Counted from the first letter of the stretch, positions 13,828 through 22,178 are shown. The stretch: DNA of 64,000 nt from Marinobacter alexandrii (GCF_005871205.1 NZ_SWKM01000017.1:1-64000); one strand, 5' to 3'. Numbers and translations are program-made. Notes: a model not told the origin generated them from the letters alone.

Positions 13828-15618
13828 TTATGCGATTGTCAGCATTTCATCATCAGGAGAGACGGCGTCACCGACCTTGATGAAGACTTCGCCGATGGTA
13901 CCGGCCTTGGGTGCGCGAACCTCGGTTTCCATTTTCATGGCTTCGAGGATAATCAGCACATCGCCTTCTTCGACAACATCGCCCGGGGAAACCTGAACCT
14001 TAAAGATGTTACCGCCCAGAGGCGCCACAACCGGCTCACCTTCACCTGCTGCAGGCGCGGGTGCAGCAGAGGCTGCGGCCGGAGCAGAGGCAGCACCGCC
14101 CTCGCCCTGGATCTGCGTGATTTCACCACCTTCGGAAACAGCAACCACGAACTTCTTGCCGTTAACATCAACGGTGTAAGTCTCGGGGCCAGCGGCCTTC
14201 TTGGCTGGTGCAACATCGTCAGCGCTCGGCACTGGCTCAAACGCATCCGGGTTGTCACGGTTCTCAAGGAACTTCAGGCCGATCTGCGGGAACAGTGCGT
14301 AGGTCAGCACGTCATCCTCAACATTATCAGCTAGCTTGATGCCCTTCTCGTCCGCCAGCTTCTTGAGTTCGTCGGTCAGCTTGTCCATTTCTGGCTCAAG
14401 CACATCCGCTGGACGGCAGGTCATCACTTCCTTGCCATCCAGAACGCGCTCCTGCAGCTCCTTGTTCATGGGCGCCGGCGCAGCGCCGTACTCACCTTTC
14501 AGAATGGCGGAGGTTTCCTTGGAGATGGACTTGTAACGCTCACCGGTCAAAACGTTCAGTACCGCCTGGGTACCCACGATCTGGGAGGTCGGCGTTACCA
14601 GCGGGATGAAGCCCAGGTCTTCGCGAACCTTGGGAATTTCATCCAGAACTTCGTCGAACTTGTCGCTCGCGTTCTGCTCTCGCAGCTGGTTTTCCATGTT
14701 GGTCAGCATGCCGCCCGGAACCTGAGCAATCAGGATACGGGAATCGGTGCCACGCAGGCTGCCTTCAAACTTCGCGTACTTCTTACGCACCTGGCGGAAG
14801 TAACTGGCGATCTCTTCGAGCAGGGTCAGATCCAGGCCGGTGTCACGGTCTGTACCTTCCAGGATGGCAACAACCGCCTCAGTGGGCGAGTGGCCATAGG
14901 TCATGCTCATGGAGGAAATGGCGGTGTCCACGTTATCAATACCCGCTTCCGCAGCCTTGATAGCGGTGGCGGTAGACATACCGGTGGTGGCGTGGCACTG
15001 CATGTGGATGGGGATATCCAGCTCTTTCTTCAGTCGGCTGACCAGATCATAAGCCACGTACGGCTTGAGGATACCGGCCATATCTTTGATGGCGATGGAG
15101 TCCGCGCCCATGTCAGCGACTTCTTTCGCCATTTCAACCCACATTTCGATAGTGTGCACGGGGCTGGTGGTGTAGGCGATGGTGCCCTGGGCATGCTTGC
15201 CGGTCTTGCGAACGGCCTTGATGGCACGGTCCAGGTTACGCGGATCGTTCATTGCGTCGAAAATCCGGAACACGTCTACGCCGTTCTCGGCAGCGCGTTC
15301 ACAGAAACGGTCGACCACATCGTCCGCATAATGACGGTAACCCAGCAGGTTCTGGCCACGCAGCAGCATTTGCTGTTGGGTGTTGGGCATGGCCTTTTTC
15401 AGTTCACGGATGCGCTCCCAGGGGTCTTCGCCCAGGTAACGGATACAGGAGTCGAAGGTAGCTCCGCCCCAGGATTCCAAAGACCAGAAACCAACCTTGT
15501 CGAGTTTCTCGGCAATGGGCAGCATGTCATCAAGCCGCATGCGGGTGGCAAGCAGGGACTGGTGGGCGTCACGCAGGATAACGTCCGTAATCCCCAGCGG
15601 TTTCTTTGTGTCAGTCAT
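13828..15618 (-). CDS. oadA: Oxaloacetate decarboxylase, alpha subunit
   Basis: 596 residues. The carboxyltransferase domain (HMGL-like barrel) moves CO2 from oxaloacetate to biotin, as shown by DVILRDAHQSLLATRMR, the metal-binding HMQCHATTGM and FDAMNDPRNL. A conserved carboxylase domain follows. An Ala/Pro-rich linker (about 500-530) leads to the biotinyl domain with EAMKMET; the biotinylated lysine is about residue 562. The start at 15618 (MTDTKKPLG) is chosen; a longer frame to 15792 overlaps oadG and is Arg/Pro-rich shadow sequence. It works with the OadB membrane pump. Confidence 0.95.
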   Translation of the reverse strand: MTDTKKPLGITDVILRDAHQSLLATRMRLDDMLPIAEKLDKVGFWSLESWGGATFDSCIRYLGEDPWERIRELKKAMPNTQQQMLLRGQNLLGYRHYADDVVDRFCERAAENGVDVFRIFDAMNDPRNLDRAIKAVRKTGKHAQGTIAYTTSPVHTIEMWVEMAKEVADMGADSIAIKDMAGILKPYVAYDLVSRLKKELDIPIHMQCHATTGMSTATAIKAAEAGIDNVDTAISSMSMTYGHSPTEAVVAILEGTDRDTGLDLTLLEEIASYFRQVRKKYAKFEGSLRGTDSRILIAQVPGGMLTNMENQLREQNASDKFDEVLDEIPKVREDLGFIPLVTPTSQIVGTQAVLNVLTGERYKSISKETSAILKGEYGAAPAPMNKELQERVLDGKEVMTCRPADVLEPEMDKLTDELKKLADEKGIKLADNVEDDVLTYALFPQIGLKFLENRDNPDAFEPVPSADDVAPAKKAAGPETYTVDVNGKKFVVAVSEGGEITQIQGEGGAASAPAAASAAPAPAAGEGEPVVAPLGGNIFKVQVSPGDVVEEGDVLIILEAMKMETEVRAPKAGTIGEVFIKVGDAVSPDDEMLTIA

Positions 15619-15658
15619 CGTGTCAGCCTTCTGTTTAAAGGTTCTATCTTTTACCGGG

Positions 15659-15910
15659 TCACTTCTTGTGGCGTGACCGGAATTGTGCAATTGCCTTCTT
15701 GATGGCCTCGGCGGTGTCCGAATCAACCGACGCAGGCGCCTTGGGCTTGGCACGTGGTGTTTTTGCCGGGGTTGCCGGCTCTGGCGGCGCAAACCGAGCG
15801 ACCAGCTTGGACATGAGCAGCGTTGCGAATACCAGCACTACCAGGAATGCAAACACAAAACCCATGCCGGCAATCATCAGATCCACGGCTTGTGACATCA
15901 GGTCATTCAT
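15659..15910 (-). CDS. oadG: Oxaloacetate decarboxylase, gamma subunit
   Basis: 83 residues. One transmembrane helix (about residues 10-33, MIAGMGFVFAFLVVLVFATL) is followed by a Pro/Ala/Lys-rich tail ending AIAQFRSRHKK. It anchors the alpha subunit to OadB. First gene of oadGAB. The 225 bases upstream (15911-16134) hold no gene and must contain the operon promoter, though I see no strong consensus. Confidence 0.9.
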   Translation of the reverse strand: MNDLMSQAVDLMIAGMGFVFAFLVVLVFATLLMSKLVARFAPPEPATPAKTPRAKPKAPASVDSDTAEAIKKAIAQFRSRHKK

Positions 15911-16134
15911 ATCGAATAGCTACCTGTTTCTGGTTTGTTGATTTCCCCGATTTGCCTGGTTGGACCAGTTCCACTAAAGTCTTAGACCACACCCAGGCGG
16001 TTCGGGAGGCAAAATCCTGCGTAATTTACCGTTTTAGCCTGCCATGAGCAACCTAAATGCAAATTGCTATACGGGGTTTCCGAGCCGATTCGCTAAATTT
16101 CACACCGCGTTAGCGGGCAGCACCACACCTCATT

Positions 16135-17508
16135 TCACGCATATCGGACGCGTATTTTCCGGCCTTTGATTCGCCCACTCTCGAGTCGCTTCAGCGCCTT
16201 GGCGGCAACACTTCTCTCAACGGCCACAAAACACTGGAAATCAAACAGGTCGATTTTCCCGACCGCCGTACCCGGAATCCCGGCTTCACCGGTGAGCGCA
16301 CCCAAGACATCCCCCGGGCGAATCTTCTCTTTACGGCCACCGGCAATGCACAGGGTTTCCATCGCGGGCTCCACCGGCTGCAGCGGCACGGCCATCAGCG
16401 CCTCGGTATTGCCCCACTCCGCGGCCTGACCACGATCTGATTCCAGTCGGTTAATTTTGTGGCCCTTGGAAGGCGTGCAGAAGGTCACCGCCAGGCCCTG
16501 CTCGCCCGCGCGCCCAGTGCGTCCTACCCGATGTGTATGCACCTCGCTGTCGCGGGCCGGCTCGGCGTTAATCACCAGCGGCAGGGATTTGATGTCCAGG
16601 CCGCGGGCCGCCACATCTGTCGCCACCAGTACAGAGCAACTCTGATTGCCGAAGCGAACCAGCACGCTGTCGCGGTCACGCTGCTCCAGGTCACCGTGCA
16701 AGGCCAGCGCCGAGAAGCCATGTTGGCGCAATGCTTCGGCCAGCTCGTCGCACTGTTGCTTCATGGTGCAGAACACAATACAGGAAGTCGGCTGACGCTC
16801 GGACAACAGCGCCATCACCGCATCCTGGGCAGATCCTGGGGCGATTTCGTAGAACAGCTCCTGGATATCCGGGTTGCCCTTCTTTGCCTCGGCCCGAACG
16901 TCCTCGGGCTCACGCTGATAGCGGCCACTGAGGGCACGAATCGCCTCAGGCCAGGTGGCGGAGAACATCAGGGTCTGACGGGATTCGGGCGTCTGCCCGA
17001 TAATATCTTCCATGGCCTCTTCAAAGCCCATGTCCAGCATCCGGTCCGCTTCATCCAGAACCACGGTGTTTACCCGGTCCAGGGTCAGGGTTCCCTTCCG
17101 CAAGTGATCCTGAATACGCCCCGGCGTGCCCACCACAATGTGGGCGCCGTGGCTCAGGGAGCCAATCTGAGGCCCAATCGATACCCCACCGCACAGGGTC
17201 AGGATCTTTACGTTATCCCGGGCGCGCGCCAGCTCCCGGAGCGCCTTGGCCACCTGATCCGCCAGTTCACGGGTCGGGCACAGCACCAGGCCCTGAACCG
17301 CAAACAGGCGCGGCTTCAGATGCTCGATCAGACCAATTCCGAAGGCCGCAGTCTTGCCGCTTCCGGTCTGGGCCATGGCAATGACATCCTTTTTCGCCAG
17401 GCAAGGGGGCAAGGCTTTCGCCTGGATTTCGGTAGGCTGTTCAAACCCAAGCTGCTCAAGGTTGGAGGCCATAGCCGGGGAAAGACCAAACTCTTTAAAG
17501 GAAGGCAT
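16135..17508 (-). CDS. dbpA: ATP-dependent RNA helicase DbpA
   Basis: 457 residues. DEAD-box helicase that, in its family, acts on 23S rRNA in large-subunit assembly. Motifs in order: Q motif (FEQPTEIQAKALP), AQTGSGKT, PTRELA, GTPGR, DEAD followed by RMLDMGF, SAT, ARGLDI and HRVGRTGRAG. The C-terminal DbpA RNA-binding domain (about residues 385-457, KIDLFDFQCFVAVER...GRKIRVRYA) separates it from other DEAD-box proteins. Start at 17508 (MPSFKEFGL); the longer frame to 17553 adds an unlikely leader. Confidence 0.93.
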   Translation of the reverse strand: MPSFKEFGLSPAMASNLEQLGFEQPTEIQAKALPPCLAKKDVIAMAQTGSGKTAAFGIGLIEHLKPRLFAVQGLVLCPTRELADQVAKALRELARARDNVKILTLCGGVSIGPQIGSLSHGAHIVVGTPGRIQDHLRKGTLTLDRVNTVVLDEADRMLDMGFEEAMEDIIGQTPESRQTLMFSATWPEAIRALSGRYQREPEDVRAEAKKGNPDIQELFYEIAPGSAQDAVMALLSERQPTSCIVFCTMKQQCDELAEALRQHGFSALALHGDLEQRDRDSVLVRFGNQSCSVLVATDVAARGLDIKSLPLVINAEPARDSEVHTHRVGRTGRAGEQGLAVTFCTPSKGHKINRLESDRGQAAEWGNTEALMAVPLQPVEPAMETLCIAGGRKEKIRPGDVLGALTGEAGIPGTAVGKIDLFDFQCFVAVERSVAAKALKRLESGRIKGRKIRVRYA

Positions 17509-17635
17509 ACGGAAAAATCCTGAAATCGGGGGCTGCGAATTGTGGAGGCACATTAGTGAGGGCGTATACTACCGCATCAGGATACCAGAGTTTGTCACCA
17601 ATTTACTGAGTACTGGGAGCTACGAGGAGTAACTA

Positions 17636-18172
17636 ATGCCTTCCCTGCAGGATCAGCTACTGAAAGCGGGCCTGGCCGATGAAAAAAAGGCCAAGGCTAT
17701 TCGCACCGAGAAACGCAAAAAGCGCAAGTCCCAGCCCAAGGGTGCGGTGCAGGAAAACGAGGCCGAACTTCGGGCACGCAAGGCCCGTGAAGAAAAAGCC
17801 GAACGGGACCGGGAACTTAACCGGCAGCGCCAGCAAGAAGCCGAGAAGAAAGCCGTCCAGGCCCAGATCCGCCAACTGGTGAGCACCAACCGCCTGGATC
17901 GCAGCCGGGGCGAAACCTCTTACCAGTTTGTGCACGACAAGAAGATCAAGAAGATCTTTGTGGACGACACCATGGTGGACCAGCTGTCCAGGGGCCGACT
18001 GGCCATCGTATTCGTGAATGACAGTTACGAACTGGTTGCCGAAGGGGTAGCCCGGAAGATCCAGGAACGGGACGAAACCGCCGTAGTGGTCCTGCACGAC
18101 CGGAAAACCGACGACACCGGAGAGGACGACCCGTATGCCGGGTATGAAATACCCGACGATCTGATGTGGTGA
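17636..18172 (+). CDS. DUF2058 family protein (YaiL-like)
   Basis: 178 residues. Very basic, coiled N-terminal half (KAKAIRTEKRKKRKSQPKG, then a Glu/Arg/Lys-rich coiled coil to about residue 85) and a compact C-terminal domain (SYQFVHDKKIKKIFVDDTM...LAIVFVNDSYELV). This is the DUF2058 layout. Members are annotated as nucleoprotein or polynucleotide-associated proteins; the function is not established. Preceded by GAGGAG. Divergent from dbpA; a TATACT at 17565-17570 in the 127-base gap could serve as its -10. Confidence 0.85.
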   Translation: MPSLQDQLLKAGLADEKKAKAIRTEKRKKRKSQPKGAVQENEAELRARKAREEKAERDRELNRQRQQEAEKKAVQAQIRQLVSTNRLDRSRGETSYQFVHDKKIKKIFVDDTMVDQLSRGRLAIVFVNDSYELVAEGVARKIQERDETAVVVLHDRKTDDTGEDDPYAGYEIPDDLMW

Positions 18173-18179
18173 TCACCCC

Positions 18180-18214
18180 GGGGTGGGCGGGAAGTTACTA
18201 GCCCACCCCTTTTC
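18180..18214 (+). terminator. Terminator after the DUF2058 gene
   Basis: Stem GGGGTGGGC (18180-18188) with GCCCACCCC (18201-18209), followed by TTTTCTC. Confidence 0.8.
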
Positions 18215-18343
18215 TCAACATTATTCGACAGATTTTCTTCACCCGCCTGCAACTTTTTTCATTGCCTGAACGCATCTCCTAAGCAGTCCAATATTTTTAC
18301 TGCTCCAAATACCCGATATTCGGAAACGCAAAGGAGATACAAC

Positions 18344-18844
18344 ATGCACAACCTGACAAAAAAAGCCCTGCTTGCCACAGCGGTTGCAACATCACTCGGC
18401 CTGGCCTCTGCCGCCCAAGCCGGTCACACCAACCACGTACTCGACGCCAAATTGAGCGGCTCCGAGATGGTTGGCTCCATGGGTGACAGCGACGGTAAGG
18501 GCTACGCTCACGTGTTCGGTATCGACGGCGACCCGACTACCCTTTGCTACGTAGTGCAGGTACACAACATCCAAACCGTGCCGGTCAAGGAAGGCATGGC
18601 TGCCCACATCCACGAAGCAGGCAAAGGCATGAACGGCGCCCCGGTGGCAGTTCTGGCAGGGCCAGAAGATGGAGATGCCGCTGATTGCCTGACCGAAGGC
18701 GAGAAAGGCAAATTCCCCACAGGCGAAGCCGGCATTGTTCAGCGCATCCTGGAGAATCCGTCTGATTTCTACATCAACGTGCACAACCCTGAGTTCCCCA
18801 AGGGCGCGGTACGTGGCCAGCTGATGGGCCCTCACAGCATGTAG
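18344..18844 (+). CDS. Secreted CHRD domain protein
   Basis: 166 residues. A typical Sec signal peptide (MHNLTKKALLATAVATSLGL, cleaved after about AQA-26) is followed by a single CHRD domain. The last part, DFYINVHNPEFPKGAVRGQL, is the CHRD signature, and AAHIHEAGKGMNGAPVAVL is the matching inner strand. Two cysteines may pair in the periplasm. CHRD domains occur in secreted proteins of many bacteria with no fixed function. AAAGGAG precedes the ATG. Monocistronic, between two terminators. Confidence 0.88.
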   Translation: MHNLTKKALLATAVATSLGLASAAQAGHTNHVLDAKLSGSEMVGSMGDSDGKGYAHVFGIDGDPTTLCYVVQVHNIQTVPVKEGMAAHIHEAGKGMNGAPVAVLAGPEDGDAADCLTEGEKGKFPTGEAGIVQRILENPSDFYINVHNPEFPKGAVRGQLMGPHSM

Positions 18845-18866
18845 GCTGGGACTTTTCTGCAGCAAT

Positions 18867-18897
18867 AAAAAACCCCGTACTATTCGGGGTTTTTTAT
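18867..18897. terminator. Bidirectional terminator after the CHRD gene
   Basis: AAAAAACCCCG...CGGGGTTTTTT hairpin. It is followed by ATATGGCGCGGCT, the same sequence that follows the tRNA-Arg terminator copies at 19763 and 19948. Confidence 0.85.
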
Positions 18898-18913
18898 TTG
18901 ATATGGCGCGGCT
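18867..18913 (-). repeat. Terminator plus tRNA-Arg 3'-end remnant, copy 3 (degenerate)
   Basis: A-run, CCCCG hairpin, then ATATGGCGCGGCT at 18901-18913. The TGGCGCGGCT is the last ten bases (complement) of tRNA-Arg(ACG). Weaker than the two 56-bp perfect copies, but in the same order and orientation. Confidence 0.55.
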
Positions 18914-18918
18914 AGGCT

Positions 18919-19428
18919 TTACGTGCTCCGCTTCCAGTAGACGCGAACGAGATTTGACTCCTTAGTATACTGGATGTCCAGATCGCCATCGTAGGCCCGC
19001 TCAATGGCCTCACCAGTGCTTCGGGCCAGGTGGAGATCCGTAAACTTGACGACCAGCTCTCCCGACCGCCCGTCTTCAATACCCATGAGACGATTAATAG
19101 GGTGCAGGCCCTTTTCTTCCTCGACCTTGTTAAAAATCAGCTTCAAGATTTCATCTCGATGCTTTGCAAGAAACGTCCCGGAGAGCGTTAATATACCTCC
19201 GGGCATGTCATCCCGTATTCGCTCACAAGCAGGGCACATCATCTCGTGGGCATCACCGTCGGACTCCTCAGACCATTGCCAGCGCCCTTTTCGGAAAACC
19301 GCGCGGCATTCCGGGCAGATTGTCGGCTCACTCGGCTTGCTCCGAGCCACGTACGGGTCGTGAATTTCCTCCTTGATCAGCCTATCTCCGCGACCACGCC
19401 GGGCCACGTCACCATCTTTGCCGCTCAT
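18919..19428 (-). CDS. BCAM0308/NMD-like zinc-ribbon protein
   Basis: 169 residues. An N-terminal basic stretch is followed by a probable zinc ribbon: CPEC at about residues 37-40 and CPAC about 30 residues later. The rest is alpha/beta sequence (LILTLSG-type strand, HRDEILKLIFNKVEEEK, GELVVKFTDLHLARSTGEAI). This matches small proteins annotated as BCAM0308 family or NMD-type proteins; the biochemical role is unproven. The start at 19428 has GGGAGCGACCT upstream; a longer frame to 19527 overlaps the next gene. It lies between two tRNA-Arg 3'-end remnants, so it may have arrived by integration there. Confidence 0.7.
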   Translation of the reverse strand: MSGKDGDVARRGRGDRLIKEEIHDPYVARSKPSEPTICPECRAVFRKGRWQWSEESDGDAHEMMCPACERIRDDMPGGILTLSGTFLAKHRDEILKLIFNKVEEEKGLHPINRLMGIEDGRSGELVVKFTDLHLARSTGEAIERAYDGDLDIQYTKESNLVRVYWKRST

Positions 19429-19465
19429 AGGTCGCTCCCTACCTGTTTTTACGGGTTTTCTGGCT

Positions 19466-19657
19466 TTACTGCAGCTTGTGGCGGCCAAAGATTTCGCGAA
19501 TTTCCCTTTCGGTTTCTGCAGGCGCAATAACCTTTACGACCTTCGCGTCCTCATCAATGTAGATGTTATCTCTGGGAATACCCGTTGCGATTAAGTCGTC
19601 CCAAGTGTTCTTAGCTTGATCATGATCCTGATAAGAACCATTTATGGTTTTATTCAT
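19466..19657 (-). CDS. Small hypothetical protein
   Basis: 63 residues from the ATG at 19657 (MNKTINGSYQDHDQAKNTWD), with GAGG seven bases upstream. A TTG two codons earlier is less likely. Acidic and soluble. The pattern of a Q/D-rich helix followed by GIPRDNIYIDEDAKVVKV and PAETEREIREIF resembles small stress-protein-like domains with a 'heat-shock/general-stress' helix-strand unit, but I do not assign a family. Same strand and 37 bases upstream of the zinc-ribbon gene, so the two are probably co-transcribed. Confidence 0.65.
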   Translation of the reverse strand: MNKTINGSYQDHDQAKNTWDDLIATGIPRDNIYIDEDAKVVKVIAPAETEREIREIFGRHKLQ

Positions 19658-19762
19658 GGGCAAACCTCACCTTTATTTTTGATGCGCTTACATCTAGAAG
19701 AATAGGCAGGAAAGCGAGGTCTGATCAAATATTGATCAGAGCAGAATTGACGGAGCGCAAAT

Positions 19763-19818
19763 AAAAAACCCCGCACTAGGCGGGGTTCTTTGTTTAATAT
19801 GGCGCGGCTGGGAGGATT
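19763..19818 (-). repeat. Terminator plus tRNA-Arg 3'-end remnant, copy 2
   Basis: A 56-bp perfect direct repeat of 19948-20003. It contains the rho-independent terminator and the last 19 bases of tRNA-Arg(ACG) including CCA, then diverges. It is not a tRNA. Confidence 0.9.
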
Positions 19819-19947
19819 ATTCGGGCCTTCGGCCCTCCCCCCTTCGGGGCCGCCGTCGCAGGGCTCCGGCGTTCCTCACCCCACTACGTGGGGATCGGTC
19901 GAACCTCTTGTCGGCTCAAATCCTTTCAGACTTCGAGATCTGTAAAC
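19819..19947. other. Gene-free hairpin-rich insert between tRNA-end repeats
   Basis: 129 bases without a credible gene. They hold GGGCCTTCGGCCC, CCCCCCTTCGGGGC and CCCCACTACGTGGGG hairpins and are GC-rich at the left and AT-richer at the right. Flanked by the two perfect 56-bp repeats. Confidence 0.6.
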
Positions 19948-19978
19948 AAAAAACCCCGCACTAGGCGGGGTTCTTTGT
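19948..19978 (-). terminator. Terminator of the tRNA-Ser/tRNA-Arg transcript
   Basis: On the minus strand AACCCCGC-loop-GCGGGGTT is followed by TTTT, directly after the tRNA-Arg 3' end. The same structure recurs at 19763-19793. Confidence 0.85.
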
Positions 19979-19984
19979 TTAATA

Positions 19985-20061
19985 TGGCGCGGCTGGGAGG
20001 ATTCGAACCTCCGACCGCCTGGTTCGTAGCCAGGTACTCTATCCAGCTGAGCTACAGCCGC
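19985..20061 (-). tRNA. tRNA-Arg (anticodon ACG), copy 1
   Basis: 77 nt on the minus strand with encoded CCA. Acceptor GCGGCTG pairs with CAGCCGC. Anticodon stem CCTGG-CTACGAA-CCAGG gives ACG, read as ICG after deamination. T-arm GGAGG-TTCGAAT-CCTCC. Its 19-base 3' end plus terminator is duplicated downstream. Confidence 0.97.
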
Positions 20062-20088
20062 CTAAAACGGGGCAAGGTCTTAAAGAAG

Positions 20089-20165
20089 TGGCGCGGCTGG
20101 GAGGATTCGAACCTCCGACCGCCTGGTTCGTAGCCAGGTACTCTATCCAGCTGAGCTACAGCCGC
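20089..20165 (-). tRNA. tRNA-Arg (anticodon ACG), copy 2
   Basis: 77 nt, the same sequence as the copy at 19985, separated by 27 bases. The Ser-Arg-Arg order behind csrA matches the serV-argV arrangement known from enterobacteria. Confidence 0.97.
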
Positions 20166-20226
20166 GCATTCATCACTTGCTGAGGTTGAGTGCTACGTCA
20201 ACCTGTCCTCTTTTCCAAGACAGGAA

Positions 20227-20318
<92 letters not shown>

Positions 20319-20398
20319 TTGAGAACGGGGCGTATACTACCATAAGATTTCTGTTTTCATAGGGTTGACACGATTTTTTTTGATCCCGATTTGCCGAG

Positions 20399-20443
20399 AA
20401 AATAAAAAAGCCGCTCAGGTTTCCCTTGAACGGCTTTTTCTCT
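20399..20443 (-). terminator. Terminator after csrA
   Basis: On the minus strand AAAAAGCCGTTC-loop-GAGCGGCTTTTTTATTTT is a strong hairpin and T-run just beyond the csrA stop. It separates csrA from the tRNA cluster. Confidence 0.85.
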
Positions 20444-20444
20444 T

Positions 20445-20642
20445 TCAGCTGTTGCCGGGTTCTGGCTCCTCAGAGCCCTTCTCCGACTGTATACGCTGAT
20501 AGATTTCTTCCCGATGCACCGCAACTTCTTTTGGCGCGTTAACGCCGATGCGCACCTGGTTTCCTTTCACTCCCAGGACGGTGACGGTAATTTCGTCTCC
20601 GACCATCAGAGTTTCGCCAACACGGCGAGTCAAAATCAACAT
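20445..20642 (-). CDS. csrA: Carbon storage regulator CsrA
   Basis: 65 residues. Homodimeric RNA-binding protein that represses or stabilises mRNAs at GGA motifs. The sequence is canonical: MLILTRRVGETLMVGDEITV, then V-K-G-N-Q-V-R-I-G-V-N-A-P and VHREEIYQRI. The basic residue of the L-T-R-R strand and R44 of VHREE form the RNA-binding edges in known CsrA. AAGGGAT precedes the ATG. The 189-base leader to lysC contains an 11-base motif CACGTTCTCAT repeated 40 bases apart (20719, 20759). Confidence 0.97.
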   Translation of the reverse strand: MLILTRRVGETLMVGDEITVTVLGVKGNQVRIGVNAPKEVAVHREEIYQRIQSEKGSEEPEPGNS

Positions 20643-20831
20643 ATCCCTTACTCCCTATCCAGAGCTACCTGTTCCGACAAATTGTTTCTTCTTGGTGTTC
20701 TTTAATTTATAGCGAGACCACGTTCTCATCATAAGACGCACAACCCCTTATACGGATGCACGTTCTCATAAGCTCAGCAAATGGCTCTCTTATTTGGGCG
20801 GGCCTACCCTCTCAATCTGGCAACTGCCCAT

Positions 20832-22070
20832 TCAGTCCTCTTCCTTTACCACAAGCTTATCCAGCTCGAACTCACTGTGCAGAGCTCGAACTGCCAGCTC
20901 AAGATACTTCTCATCGATCACCACGGAAATCTTGATTTCCGACGTGGAGATCATCTGAATATTAATGCCCTCGTTGGACAACGCCTCAAACATCCTTGTG
21001 GCAACACCCGCGTGCGAACGCATGCCAACACCGACGATGCTAACCTTGGCGATCTTGCTGTCACCGCTGACTTCGCGAGCGCCCAACTCATCTGCAACAC
21101 CCTGCAGAACTTCCTTCGCACGCTTGAAATCGTTGCGGTGCACGGTGAAGGTAAACGCGGTCTTGTTATCCTCGCCCACGTTCTGAACGATCATGTCTAC
21201 TTCAATATTAGCATTACTCACCGGTTTCAGAATGCGCAGTGCACTCCCCGGCGTATCGGGAACGCCGGCGATGGTCAGTTTTGCTTCGTCGCGGTTAAAG
21301 GCGATGCCGGAAACAACCGGTTGCTCCATGACGTTTTCATCCTCAAAAGTAATCAGGGTGCCTTCCCCTTCCTGGAAGCTGGAAAGAACCCGTAATGGAA
21401 CGTTGTATTTGCCTGCAAATTCGACTGACCGAATCTGGAGAACCTTGGATCCCAGACTCGCCATCTCAATCATTTCTTCAAAGGTAATGCGATCCAGGCG
21501 CCGGGCGCTGTCAACCACTCGGGGATCAGTGGTGTAAACGCCGTCCACGTCAGTATAGATCTGACACTCGTCTGCCTTCAGCGCAGCTGCCAGGGCGACG
21601 GCCGTGGTGTCTGATCCACCACGACCAAGCGTGGTGATATTGCCGCACTCATCGATGCCCTGGAACCCTGCTACGACCACTACCCGGCCTGAGTCCAGGT
21701 CTTCGCGCATGCGCTGCTCATCAATCTGCTTGATGCGCGCCTTGGTATGGGTGCTGTCGGTAACAATCCGCACCTGAGAGCCGGTGTAAGAACGGGCCGC
21801 GCAACCGCGCTTCTGCAATGCCATGGAAAGTAAGGCAATGGTAACCTGCTCGCCGGTGGACACCAACACGTCCATCTCCCGGGGCGTCGGCTCCTCCATG
21901 ATGTTGCTGGCCAGGCCAATCAACCGGTTGGTTTCACCGCTCATAGCGGAAACCACCACCACTACATCATGACCTTCCTTCCGGAAACGGGCGACCTTCT
22001 CCGCAACCGCTTCAATACGCTCGGTTGTGCCAACCGAGGTACCACCAAATTTCTGAACCAACAGAGCCAT
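20832..22070 (-). CDS. lysC: Aspartate kinase
   Basis: 412 residues. Phosphorylates aspartate, the first step to lysine, threonine and methionine. The kinase domain begins with KFGGTSVGTTERI and has GRGGSDTTAVALAAAL (about 155-170) and the DVDGVYTTDPR site (about 175-190). Two C-terminal ACT domains (about 265-335 and 345-400, VSIVGVGMRSHAGVA) sense end products. This length without a homoserine dehydrogenase fusion fits the Pseudomonas-type monofunctional enzyme. Only 108 bases separate it from alaS, with no lysine riboswitch visible. Confidence 0.95.
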   Translation of the reverse strand: MALLVQKFGGTSVGTTERIEAVAEKVARFRKEGHDVVVVVSAMSGETNRLIGLASNIMEEPTPREMDVLVSTGEQVTIALLSMALQKRGCAARSYTGSQVRIVTDSTHTKARIKQIDEQRMREDLDSGRVVVVAGFQGIDECGNITTLGRGGSDTTAVALAAALKADECQIYTDVDGVYTTDPRVVDSARRLDRITFEEMIEMASLGSKVLQIRSVEFAGKYNVPLRVLSSFQEGEGTLITFEDENVMEQPVVSGIAFNRDEAKLTIAGVPDTPGSALRILKPVSNANIEVDMIVQNVGEDNKTAFTFTVHRNDFKRAKEVLQGVADELGAREVSGDSKIAKVSIVGVGMRSHAGVATRMFEALSNEGINIQMISTSEIKISVVIDEKYLELAVRALHSEFELDKLVVKEED

Positions 22071-22178
22071 TTTTTTCCCAATATCTGAAACGGGGACTCA
22101 CAGCGAGGCAGGGCCTCGCCAGTCTCAAGAGCAAGCGAGCAGGAGTATAACCTCCTAGCCCACCTTACAAACAGTTAG

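Noticed and set aside
15619..15792. Longer oadA starting at 15792
   Set aside because: The added 58 residues are Arg/Pro/Ser-rich, overlap oadG in another frame, and precede the conserved N-terminus of the enzyme.
19799..19822. Apparent third tRNA-Arg downstream of the pair
   Set aside because: Only the last 19 bases of the tRNA are present. No anticodon or D arm follows, so it is a remnant, not a gene.
22071..22178. Lysine riboswitch before lysC
   Set aside because: The gap to alaS is 108 bp, too short for an L box of about 170 nt, and no L-box-like conserved segments are seen.
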